Assembly (NCBI GenBank): GCA_009783245.1
Contig: WRHL01000002.1
Location: 1 to 64,000, forward strand
Length of the DNA: 64,000 nucleotides
Direction of reading: 5' to 3'
From: Coriobacteriia bacterium
GTDB lineage: Bacteria; Actinomycetota; Coriobacteriia; Coriobacteriales; UBA8131
Made by a program: the position numbers and the translations under genes. Shown here piece after piece: positions 1 through 8,535 of this stretch. The number at the start of each line of letters is the position of its first letter. Position 1 is the first letter of the stretch. Under the pieces are notes generated by a model. The model saw only the letters and a list, made by a program, of their open reading frames with translations, ran no database searches and had not been told where the DNA came from.

Positions 1-476
1 CCATAGCTTACGCCATGCGGAGAGCCCATCGAATACACAAGGCGCTGGTTCTCCCACATGATGTTACGGCCGGTGCCCTGGAAACCCTGTACCGTGAGGG
101 GTCCATACTCCGCCTGCAAACGCTTGAACTCAGTCTCCCACAGATCGTAAGCCTCATCCCAGGATATCGGCTCCCAGGCATCTGGGTCGCCACGCTTGGA
201 CGGGTCGCGCTTTAAGGGGGTCCTGATCCTATCAGGGTGATTGACCACATCGGGAACAGCGATGCATCTCGGACAGATCTTTCCCTGGTTGAAGGGGTGC
301 TCGGGGTCTCCCTCGACCTTCACCAGTTTTCCGTCTTTGACATAGCAGAGAACGCCGCAGCCTTCGTGACACCCTGGTGCCGACCAGGCAGTAGTACGCG
401 TTACGGTGTAACCATCCTCCTCCCATGACAGTGGCACATCTTTGTGCAATGGATTCTCCTTGATGTAATTGCTCAT
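1..476 (-). CDS. Molybdopterin oxidoreductase (DMSO reductase family), N-terminal part; runs off the window edge
   Basis: Minus-strand translation from ATG at 476 gives MSNYIKENPLHKDVPLSWEEDGYTVTRTTAWSAPGCHEGCGVLCYVKDGKLVKVEGDPEHPFNQGKICPRC..., closely matching the N-terminus of the CDS at 885-3167. Partial, so absent from the ORF track. Confidence 0.85.
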   Translation of the reverse strand, partial: MSNYIKENPLHKDVPLSWEEDGYTVTRTTAWSAPGCHEGCGVLCYVKDGKLVKVEGDPEHPFNQGKICPRCIAVPDVVNHPDRIRTPLKRDPSKRGDPDAWEPISWDEAYDLWETEFKRLQAEYGPLTVQGFQGTGRNIMWENQRLVYSMGSPHGVSY

Positions 477-543
477 GCGATACCAACCTCCATTCGATTA
501 CTTACAACAAAAGGAATAGCTAAGACAGTGCTTTATAGATGTG

Positions 544-885
544 TCAGTCTTCCTTGGGAACAAAGAGGACCTGTCGCGACTTGCGCCCCAGACGCTTAGA
601 CAGATCTTCTATCGTCCCATATTCCATTGAGCCGGTGTAGCAGTTATGCACACAGGCTGGCAGCTTGCCCTGGGCGGTACGATCAGCGCAGAGGTCGCAG
701 AGGTCGGTGGGTACAGGGACGTAGGTCAGCTGCCACTTGTCATCGTTGACGGGCCACGGGCCTACCTCAAAGACCTTGATCCCCCACTTGCCCAGCGGGA
801 TATCATGCTCTTCCTTGCAGATCACCTCACAGGTATGACAGTTCGAGCAGAACTCATAGTCGATCAAAATCCCGTACTTTGGCAT
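544..885 (-). CDS. Small ferredoxin-type iron-sulfur subunit (two 4Fe-4S Cys motifs), partner of a molybdopterin oxidoreductase
   Basis: CSNCHTCEVICKEEHDIP and CDLCADRTAQGKLPACVHNC motifs; 1-nt overlap with the upstream molybdopterin gene. Confidence 0.85.
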   Translation of the reverse strand: MPKYGILIDYEFCSNCHTCEVICKEEHDIPLGKWGIKVFEVGPWPVNDDKWQLTYVPVPTDLCDLCADRTAQGKLPACVHNCYTGSMEYGTIEDLSKRLGRKSRQVLFVPKED

Positions 886-3167
886 CAGTACTCACCTTCC
901 TCGCATTTGTAGATTTTGGTTAATACAGCCTTTACGTCGGAGCCAAAGCCGGTGGGGCCTTGATGACCGGGCTCGATGATCAGGTTGGGGTTGACATCCC
1001 AGCAACCATACATGGGGTCTTCCTTGGGATCCATCTCGGGGAACCACCAGCCGGAATTGACGTTAGCCATCCCGTAACGGATGATGGGCGTGAGTTTTGC
1101 GCGATGCTTCATACGGCCGATATGGTTCTCGATCCACAGCCAATCGCCATCGCGGAAGCCCTGCTCCTTGCCCCAGACATCGTTGATCTCGGCCAGCGGG
1201 TCAGGTTGGATCTCGCGCAGCTTGCCGATATCGCGATGCTCGGAGTGGAAGTAGTAGATGTTCCTGGTACCGGTCATGGTGATCACCGGATACTCCTTGT
1301 AGAGCTCAGGCGTAGTGTAGGGGCCATAGAAGGGCTCGTCGTAGTAAGGTAGCGGGTTGTCACCGATGGACTCAGCGAACACGGAGTAGAGCTCAAGGCG
1401 CCCCGTCCTGGTGTTGAAGCCAGGTTGCCCGTCCTTGCGCAGCTTGCCGGTCTCATAGCGACGGTACTCAAGGCCAGGATAGAGCCAGTTCGCCTCACGG
1501 ATGTCACGCCACTTCATACCGGACTTCTTGACAAGTTCGTCGTAGACCTCTTCGGTGTTCGCCCAAGGCCACATGTCCTTGTTGAAACGGCTGCCCAAAA
1601 GCAGGGCGATCTCGGCGTCGCTCTTGGGTTCGCCCTTGATCTCCAGGCCCTCGATGGGTGACATGGCGCAGGCGCCGGTGCGCTTGGCGATCATGCCGAG
1701 CTTCTCCACGTTCATGGCGACCGGCAGTGCGACATCGCCAAAGGTCTGGATCGAGGGAGTCATACGCCAGTCGCAGATCGCGATGAACTCGAGTTTCTGG
1801 ATGACCGGATAAACGCGGCTGAGGTCGGCATTGCTCATGCAGCACATGGGGTTGGTGCCGAACATGATCGCTCCCCTATAGGCATAGGGCTCTTCCTTCT
1901 CGGCCTGTACCAATTGCAGGTCTGGCTGGTCGAGGACCATACCCATGCGGATGAACGGATACTCGTCATAGCCCACAAGCTGCTTCTGGATCTCTTCCGG
2001 CAGCTCCTTGAATCCCCAGCTGAAGTAGCTGAAGTCATAGGGCGGGGCGGTGAAGATCTGGCCGCCGGGCTGGTCGATGTCGTTGCAGATCGCCAGCATA
2101 GCGATGACCGCGCGCACGCCACCAATACCGTGACGCTGCATGTCAAAGGAGAGTCCCAGCTGCACGCAGGTGTGCTTGCCGGCAGCGAAGATACGGGCAG
2201 CCTCGATAACCTTCTCCTTGGGAACCCAGGCTACCTCGCAGAGATGATCGAGGTCATACTCGTTGCAGCGCTCTACCAAAGCCTCAAAGCCGTAGGTCCA
2301 GCGGTCGGTCCAGTCGTGGTCATAGAGGTCCTCATCGATGATGACCTTCAGCATGGCCATGGCGATGGCCGAGTCAACAGCGGGACGCGGTTGCAACCAG
2401 AGGTCGGCACGAGCAGCCATCCAGGTCAGGCGGGGATCGATGACAACCAGCTTGGACCCACGTTTGACACACTGTACGATCCAGTCGCCGAAGAAGCCAT
2501 CGGAGCTTGACGATACCGGGTTGCAGCCCCAGTTGAAGATGACCTCAGGGAGCTGGTAGGTAGGATTGTCGAAACGGTCCTCATGGCACTCAGAGCAGTC
2601 GGGCATCATGTAGTCGCCCGTGCAGGCGTTGTATGACACCAGGCGCGGCATCCAGCATGCCAGGCCGGAGAAATAGCTCACAACGTGCGGCGTGCCCATG
2701 GCATAGGCCAAACGCTGACTCTGCCAAAGTATGTCACGGCCTGTGCCGCAGAAGGACTGCAGGGTATAGGCGCCGTATTCATTGGTGATCCGGGTGAACT
2801 CATTGTAGATAAGGTCCAGCGCCTCATCCCAGGTGATCTGCTCCCAGGCATCTGGGTCGCCACGCTTGGAAGGGTCGCGCTTCATTGGGTAGAGCAGGCG
2901 GTCGGGGCTGTTCACAACATCAGGCAAGGCCGCACAACGGGGACAGATATGTCCCTGGTTGAACGGATGCGCATGGTCGCCTTCAACCTTTTCCAGCTTT
3001 CCATCCTTGACATAGCAGACAATACCGCAACCAGCATGACAGCCTGGCGCTGACCAGGCTGTGGTGCGAGTAACGGTATAGTCGCCTTCTTTCCAGGATG
3101 TCGGCAATGGTGTCTTACTCATATACTCCATCTCCTCTCGTAAAGAATTCCCTTTTTTCTCAGGCAA
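885..3167 (-). CDS. Molybdopterin-dependent oxidoreductase, large subunit (DMSO reductase family)
   Basis: 760-aa ORF; CHAGCGIVC...CPRC Fe-S motif, VKDGKLEKVEGD, DPSKRGDPDAWEQITWDEALDLI, GTNPMCCMSNADL. A later Met (MEYMSKT or MSKT) may be the true start. Confidence 0.92.
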   Translation of the reverse strand: MPEKKGNSLREEMEYMSKTPLPTSWKEGDYTVTRTTAWSAPGCHAGCGIVCYVKDGKLEKVEGDHAHPFNQGHICPRCAALPDVVNSPDRLLYPMKRDPSKRGDPDAWEQITWDEALDLIYNEFTRITNEYGAYTLQSFCGTGRDILWQSQRLAYAMGTPHVVSYFSGLACWMPRLVSYNACTGDYMMPDCSECHEDRFDNPTYQLPEVIFNWGCNPVSSSSDGFFGDWIVQCVKRGSKLVVIDPRLTWMAARADLWLQPRPAVDSAIAMAMLKVIIDEDLYDHDWTDRWTYGFEALVERCNEYDLDHLCEVAWVPKEKVIEAARIFAAGKHTCVQLGLSFDMQRHGIGGVRAVIAMLAICNDIDQPGGQIFTAPPYDFSYFSWGFKELPEEIQKQLVGYDEYPFIRMGMVLDQPDLQLVQAEKEEPYAYRGAIMFGTNPMCCMSNADLSRVYPVIQKLEFIAICDWRMTPSIQTFGDVALPVAMNVEKLGMIAKRTGACAMSPIEGLEIKGEPKSDAEIALLLGSRFNKDMWPWANTEEVYDELVKKSGMKWRDIREANWLYPGLEYRRYETGKLRKDGQPGFNTRTGRLELYSVFAESIGDNPLPYYDEPFYGPYTTPELYKEYPVITMTGTRNIYYFHSEHRDIGKLREIQPDPLAEINDVWGKEQGFRDGDWLWIENHIGRMKHRAKLTPIIRYGMANVNSGWWFPEMDPKEDPMYGCWDVNPNLIIEPGHQGPTGFGSDVKAVLTKIYKCEEGEY

Positions 3168-3296
3168 CGAAAGCTTAGGGCAGACAACAGTAAAGGTAAA
3201 CTGGGTGAACTTTCCAATTTCCCGCTAACCGCCGTTTCAGCCTAATACTATTCGTCGTAGTACCTGATGCCTTTGTTACGTTCTTCCTGTGAGGCA

Positions 3297-3629
3297 TCAG
3301 GGTATGAAACACGTAACCGAATTCCCATACTCGATCATTTTTGCGGACAGCTCTTCGATTCGAACGATTTCTATGCAATTCGCCAGACAATGAAACTCAC
3401 AGCTTGCTTTTTTCCCTGCCTTTATTCTGTCATGACACAGATCACAGTAATCTGAGGGTAGGGGTATGAAATTCCAGTACCACTTCCCCTTCAATTCGTC
3501 TGGACCAACCTCAAACAGCTTGATCCCCCATTCATCAAGTGGAATGTCTTTTTCTTTTCGACAGGCAACCTCACAAGTATGACACCCTGTACAGTACTTA
3601 TAATCGATGATCATTCCATATTCGCTCAT
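3297..3629 (-). CDS. Small ferredoxin-type iron-sulfur subunit, paralog of 544-885
   Basis: CTGCHTCEVACRKEKDIPLDEWGIKLFEVGP... aligns with the 544-885 product. Confidence 0.85.
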   Translation of the reverse strand: MSEYGMIIDYKYCTGCHTCEVACRKEKDIPLDEWGIKLFEVGPDELKGKWYWNFIPLPSDYCDLCHDRIKAGKKASCEFHCLANCIEIVRIEELSAKMIEYGNSVTCFIP

Positions 3630-3644
3630 CGTTGCTCTCTCCTA

Positions 3645-5897
3645 TCAACCGTCAAGTCCGTCGACTTTATAAATCTTACAGACAATCCCCTTATACGGCG
3701 CTCCATACCCTAGTTTTCCGATTTTCTTCTGAGGAACACAAAGATTCGGATTTGATTTGAATGCCCCAAAGAGATTCGGCACTTCTGCATCCTGCTCAGG
3801 GAACCACCAGCCGTGCTCAGCATGGACCACCCTTGGGTCCACTTCTTTCGCTACCTTTGCTTTTTGTATGAATGAGCCCATCGGGTTTTCAATACATACC
3901 CAATCACCGTTCTGAATGCCATACTTAGCTGCGGTTTTCGGATGGATTGTCACCTTAGGCCAGGGGTTGATCTCTCGCATAGAGGGTATTTGACGATGCT
4001 CACTATGGAAGAAAGTGATGTTGCGACCACCCGTTGTGAGAATCAAAGGAAACTCTTCCATTACCATTGGGGATGAATTGGGTCCATACAGTGGTTCTTC
4101 GAAGTATGGCAGCGCATCTTCTCCCCAACCAGGATAAATAGTGGACTTCAACTCTACTTTACCTGTGGGAGTATTAAAGCCCAGTTTGCCATCTGGCCTC
4201 ATCAGACCCTTCTCGTATTTCTTGTAGACATACTCTTGTTGATAGATGACGTCATTCTGTAGATCCTCAAAGGTCCAGTCATATTTTGTTTGGATTTGAG
4301 AGGTGAAGAACTCTGCCGGCGTGTCCCAGGGCCATAGGTCGGGGTTGAGACGTTTACCCGCAAGGATCATTATCTCAACATCCGATTTACAGTCACCTTC
4401 ATCAACTGCTTTGTTAATAGCGCCGAGAAGATGCGTATTGCGCCCAAAGTGCGGGAGCGCGATACCTTCATGCTCTCCCACCATCGTCAGGGGAAGCATG
4501 ACATCTGCTAATGCCATAGCTGTCGGATTCATGAAAACATCTTGTGTCACTACAAAGTCAAGCTTGGAATATGCTTCATAGAAACGCCTTGGCATAGCTC
4601 CCTGTGCAGATAGGAAGTTAGCGCCAAGAATCCATAACATCCGCAGCTTCCATGGTTTTTCTGTTTCAAGCATCTCTACGATAAGGTCTGGATGGGATTG
4701 GTGCCCTTGAGGCGAGCCTGCATTATGAGCACCATAGCTTGGGTCATCGATATACTTACCTTTTAGCTCGTCAGGGAGGAATCCAAAGGTATCATAGCGC
4801 CACTTTCCCATGAAACTTGCAGGCATTGTGAGCGTAATACCTCCGGGAACATCAATATATCCACAGATTGCAGCCAGGCTCATAATGGCATAGCCAGCCT
4901 GTATCCCATTGGCTTGCATATCAAGAGCCAGCCCCCATGCCACAGATGAAGGAGCGTTGGTAGCAAATGCCCTTGCTGCAGCAATCAGGGTTTCTTTTGG
5001 TACCCAGCTGATTTCTTCTACCCGCTCAGGTGGATACTCTGCCGCACGCTTCGCTAAATCCTTGAATCCGAAACACCAGTTCTCGACGAAGTCATGGTCA
5101 TAAAGATCCTCGCTTATCACAACATTGAGCAATCCCAGCGCAACTGCTGCGTCGGTGCTTGGGCGTAGCTGGAGGTGGTAATCAGCTCTTGTTGCCAGCC
5201 ATATTACTCGAGGGTCAACAACAATAAGCTTTGACCCACGCTTCATTAAATCAATGATTGCGTGTCCAAAGAACCCGTCACCACTTGAATAAATCGGGTT
5301 CTTACCCCATATCAGGATATATTTCGGTACTTCATATTGCGGATTGTCATATCTATCCGGAAAAAAGGCTGCATAGTCCAGCTCGGGATAACCAGCTCCA
5401 AATTGATAATCGCCAACAGCACAGCGTGGTCCATAACAAGAATCACCACTTAAGGCGGTAGTGAAAATCGGAGTGCCTAGCACCGCTGAAGCATAAGCTG
5501 GAGCATAAAGGATCACTTCTCGGCCAGTGCCCTGAATGGTAAAACAGGCTTCTGCTCCGTAGTTCTCCTTAATGTAGTTTACCTTCTCCTCGATCAGATC
5601 GAGCGCTTCTTCCCATGTCACCTGCTTCCATGCGTTCTTTCCGCGGTCTTTGCGATCCCGGATCATAGGATGAAGGATTCTATCTTTATGATACAAGGCC
5701 TCTGGAAGGGCCAGGCATCTGGGGCAAAGCCTGCCATTTGTAATGGGATGATCTGGATCTCCTTCTACCTTGACTACTTTTCCGTCCTTAACATGCAAGA
5801 ACATACTGCATGCAACTGGGTGGTCTCCAGGAGGAGACCAAGCACATGTCCTTACTTTAACAACACCTTCCTCTTCGGTAATATATCTCTTTTCCAC
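3645..5897 (-). CDS. Molybdopterin-dependent oxidoreductase, large subunit, second paralog
   Basis: 750-aa ORF; KVEGDPDHPITNGRLCPRC, AWKQVTWEEALDLIEEKV, SGDSCYGPRC, GANFLSAQGAMPRRFYEAY. Confidence 0.92.
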   Translation of the reverse strand: MEKRYITEEEGVVKVRTCAWSPPGDHPVACSMFLHVKDGKVVKVEGDPDHPITNGRLCPRCLALPEALYHKDRILHPMIRDRKDRGKNAWKQVTWEEALDLIEEKVNYIKENYGAEACFTIQGTGREVILYAPAYASAVLGTPIFTTALSGDSCYGPRCAVGDYQFGAGYPELDYAAFFPDRYDNPQYEVPKYILIWGKNPIYSSGDGFFGHAIIDLMKRGSKLIVVDPRVIWLATRADYHLQLRPSTDAAVALGLLNVVISEDLYDHDFVENWCFGFKDLAKRAAEYPPERVEEISWVPKETLIAAARAFATNAPSSVAWGLALDMQANGIQAGYAIMSLAAICGYIDVPGGITLTMPASFMGKWRYDTFGFLPDELKGKYIDDPSYGAHNAGSPQGHQSHPDLIVEMLETEKPWKLRMLWILGANFLSAQGAMPRRFYEAYSKLDFVVTQDVFMNPTAMALADVMLPLTMVGEHEGIALPHFGRNTHLLGAINKAVDEGDCKSDVEIMILAGKRLNPDLWPWDTPAEFFTSQIQTKYDWTFEDLQNDVIYQQEYVYKKYEKGLMRPDGKLGFNTPTGKVELKSTIYPGWGEDALPYFEEPLYGPNSSPMVMEEFPLILTTGGRNITFFHSEHRQIPSMREINPWPKVTIHPKTAAKYGIQNGDWVCIENPMGSFIQKAKVAKEVDPRVVHAEHGWWFPEQDAEVPNLFGAFKSNPNLCVPQKKIGKLGYGAPYKGIVCKIYKVDGLDG

Positions 5898-5965
5898 TGT
5901 TATCCTCTCTCCCTTCAGTCCTTAGCACTACTCTTTGGCCTTACCTATCTTATACAACGCAACTG

Positions 5966-6241
5966 TTACGGTGTTTCTTGTGGAGGCATAGCGTTGGGCT
6001 TGGGAGTTCGTGGCGGCGCCGGCGGCGGTACCGATCCAATAGCGGGGGCTCCTGGAAAACTAGGCTTCGGAGGTGGCGTTACAGCAGGGCTCGCTTCTCT
6101 GAAGGCTTTTACAGCCTCTTCCAGGCTTGTTTCACACCAAGGGCAATTCATAGGGAAGGTACCTCCCGTTGCTGCGTTGATCTCCTGATTGCATTCTGGA
6201 CAACGTAGACTTTCGGCAATATCTGCTGGCCTAAAACACAT
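5966..6241 (-). CDS. Small zinc-ribbon-like protein with Pro-rich tail
   Basis: CPECNQEI...MNCPWCETSLEEAVKAF followed by a P-rich C-terminus. Confidence 0.55.
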   Translation of the reverse strand: MCFRPADIAESLRCPECNQEINAATGGTFPMNCPWCETSLEEAVKAFREASPAVTPPPKPSFPGAPAIGSVPPPAPPRTPKPNAMPPQETP

Positions 6242-6414
6242 TTTATTCCTCCTTCAGGTGAAGTCTTGTCAATGGACGACCCTCTATAACGGCTATTATA
6301 CTCTCAGGTAAAAAGGGGTATATTAGTAGTGGTGGTTAATCCTGAGCATGCTAGTATCACGTGCACTAACTCTGTTGAGTCTATGCATGCCCTTCGGGCC
6401 TTTTTCCTTTTCTG

Positions 6415-7596
6415 CTACTGGCCTTTCACCTGTTTTTTCCGTACATTAACCAGGTAGTAATAGGCGACCGCGATGAAGGCGATTACTGCGGCTGCTACGT
6501 ACATCACCCTGAAGCCGTAGCCCGTGATGATGAAGCCGAGGAAATAGGGACTCACGCCCGAGCCCGCATCAGCAAAGAGATAGTAGGTCGATATCGCGCG
6601 CGTCGCTTCTGACGGCTCCACGCGCTTGGTGGCAGCGGCCTGACCGGAGGACATGGTGGTGCCCATGCCTGCCGCCATGAAGACCCCAACGCAGATAAGC
6701 ATGACGGCGTTCTGGACGCAGGCGCAGAAGAGATACCCCACCATCATGATGAGCAGCGAGGGGATAAGCACCATATTCTCGCCATAGCGATCGATGATCT
6801 TTCCCGCCAGGGGGCGCAAGGCCAGGAGCAGGACGGCAAATAACAGGAAGGCGAAGGGGGCGTAGGCAGATAGGTCAAGCTCGGCGGCAAAGTTATTGAG
6901 GAAGGCGTTGATGGACGCATAGGCCGTGGCGAAGATGAACGCGAAGAAGGAGAATCTCCAGGTCTTCTTATCAATGATACTTGAAGTATTGGGCTTGCCG
7001 CTGGAGGCATACTCTCTGAGCCGCTCTTTCCCACTGGCCACACAGAGCGTTGCCACAAGCGCTATTGCCGACAAGCCCGTATTTATCCAAAAGAGGACAC
7101 TGAAGTCGAATCCCCCCACAACCATGAGGGCCATCAAGGGGCCCACCGCGGTTCCCAGCGTGGTTGAGAGCATGAAATAGCCGGTCCCCTCACCCATGCG
7201 CTCCCTGGGAAGGCTTGAGACCGCAAGGCCTGAGACAACCGTGTTCGCAACACCAAAGGAGAGCCCGTGCAGCAACCGGACTATCAGGAGTAGCCCTATC
7301 CCTATACCGGTGAGGAGATAGAGGAGCGCGCTTGCCAGCATCACCACCAGCGATATCACAGCAGTCCGCTTCATTCCAAGCTGACGATAATAACGGGCGC
7401 TGATGATGCGGCCGGCTACCGCGCCGACCATGAACACTGCCACGGCCAACCCGGCCATACTGCTTGAGGCATCATAGGCGAGGACAGCATACCGCGCCGT
7501 CATGGTGACCATAAGATAATAGAATGCGATGATGATCAGATTCGCAATGAACAACAGGCAGAAATCCCGGGTGATGAATCGAGTCTTGTTTGTCAT
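6415..7596 (-). CDS. MFS transporter
   Basis: About 393-aa hydrophobic protein with ~12 TM pattern; GRIISARYYRQLGMKRTAVIS MFS-type loop. Start taken at MTNKTRF; the ORF extends to 7644. Confidence 0.85.
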   Translation of the reverse strand: MTNKTRFITRDFCLLFIANLIIIAFYYLMVTMTARYAVLAYDASSSMAGLAVAVFMVGAVAGRIISARYYRQLGMKRTAVISLVVMLASALLYLLTGIGIGLLLIVRLLHGLSFGVANTVVSGLAVSSLPRERMGEGTGYFMLSTTLGTAVGPLMALMVVGGFDFSVLFWINTGLSAIALVATLCVASGKERLREYASSGKPNTSSIIDKKTWRFSFFAFIFATAYASINAFLNNFAAELDLSAYAPFAFLLFAVLLLALRPLAGKIIDRYGENMVLIPSLLIMMVGYLFCACVQNAVMLICVGVFMAAGMGTTMSSGQAAATKRVEPSEATRAISTYYLFADAGSGVSPYFLGFIITGYGFRVMYVAAAVIAFIAVAYYYLVNVRKKQVKGQ

Positions 7597-7668
7597 TCCC
7601 TTGGTCGTTTCGCGGTCAATGCCAGCAAGGTATGGCAGGAGCAATCATTGTGTCACAAGTCAAAGCAT

Positions 7669-7774
7669 GTGACAAAGGGGACTCAGTGCTGCATGTGAAC
7701 AAAGGGGACGGTCCCTTTTGTCATAGTGACAAGGGAGAATGTGGGACAGAGGACAGGCATCTGTCCCCTGTCCC
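7669..7774. repeat. Palindromic repeat cluster: one 28-bp copy of the GACAAAGGGGACGGTCCCTTTTGTC family plus half copies and a GGGACAG/CTGTCCC inverted repeat
   Basis: TGAACAAAGGGGACGGTCCCTTTTGTCA at 7696-7723; TGTGACAAAGGGGAC before it; GGGACAGAGGACAGGCATCTGTCCCCTGTCCC at 7743-7774. Confidence 0.9.
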
Positions 7775-7788
7775 GCTTAAGAAGCTGT

Positions 7789-8535
7789 TCAGGTCAGGTC
7801 CTTCAGGCTCATCTTTCCGCGGCAAGATGGGCAGTAGGCCAGGTTGAGCTCGGTGTCCAACAGCCTTTCCTTGAGCCATGCCAGCTCCTCCGCGGTGGCA
7901 AAGGGTTTGCCGCATGCCTCGCAGCGCAAAAGTTCGAACTCCTTCTCCCAGATGGTGCGTACGCCGTCTGCGTCCTCGCAGGCAATAGCCCCCGTGGGGC
8001 AGACCTCCGCGCAGGAGGCACAGCCTATGCAGGCAGCCGGCGGCTCATCAAACGGGGGTGCAACCTGCTTGTCAACACCGCGCAGGGTGGTCTCTATCGC
8101 TGAGTTGCCCAACTCAGCGCAGGCCTTGGTGCAGAGCCCACAGAGTATGCACTTCTCGTCCTTATCCACCGTGAAGCGCAGGTCATAGCCGGTAACGCCG
8201 TACTCCTGGCAGTAGGCGGGCAGCGCCCCCTCAGCCAGCGGCGCGCGCTCTGCAAGCAGGGTCAGCACCGTGCGCCGCAGCCGTCTGACCTGCTCGGAAT
8301 TTGTTGAGACCTTCAGGCCCTCCTTTGCCGGATAGGTGCAACTCACCACCACATCCCGTGAGCCGGAGGCCTCCTCTATCTCCACCACGCAGAGGCGACA
8401 GCAGGCCTGGCCAGCCAGGGCCTCATGGTGGCAGAGCGTGGGTATCTCTACGCCGTTTTGCCGTGCGACATCCAAAACATGCTGGCCGGGAGCAGCCTCG
8501 CAGGCCAACCCATCGATCATCAGGTTCACGGTCAT
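7789..8535 (-). CDS. HoxU/NuoG-N-like [2Fe-2S] plus [4Fe-4S] electron-transfer subunit with C-terminal CxxC...CxxC
   Basis: MTVNLMIDGLACEAAPGQHVLDVARQNGVEIPTLCHHE...CRLCVVE (2Fe-2S); CILCGLCTKAC and CIGCASCAEVCP clusters; 4-nt overlap with the upstream gene. Confidence 0.85.
   Translation of the reverse strand: MTVNLMIDGLACEAAPGQHVLDVARQNGVEIPTLCHHEALAGQACCRLCVVEIEEASGSRDVVVSCTYPAKEGLKVSTNSEQVRRLRRTVLTLLAERAPLAEGALPAYCQEYGVTGYDLRFTVDKDEKCILCGLCTKACAELGNSAIETTLRGVDKQVAPPFDEPPAACIGCASCAEVCPTGAIACEDADGVRTIWEKEFELLRCEACGKPFATAEELAWLKERLLDTELNLAYCPSCRGKMSLKDLT

Noticed and set aside
6389-6412. Intrinsic terminator GCCCTTCGGGCCTTTTTCCTTTT
   Set aside because: The T-run is on the plus strand, but both neighbouring genes are on the minus strand; too short a stem to call.
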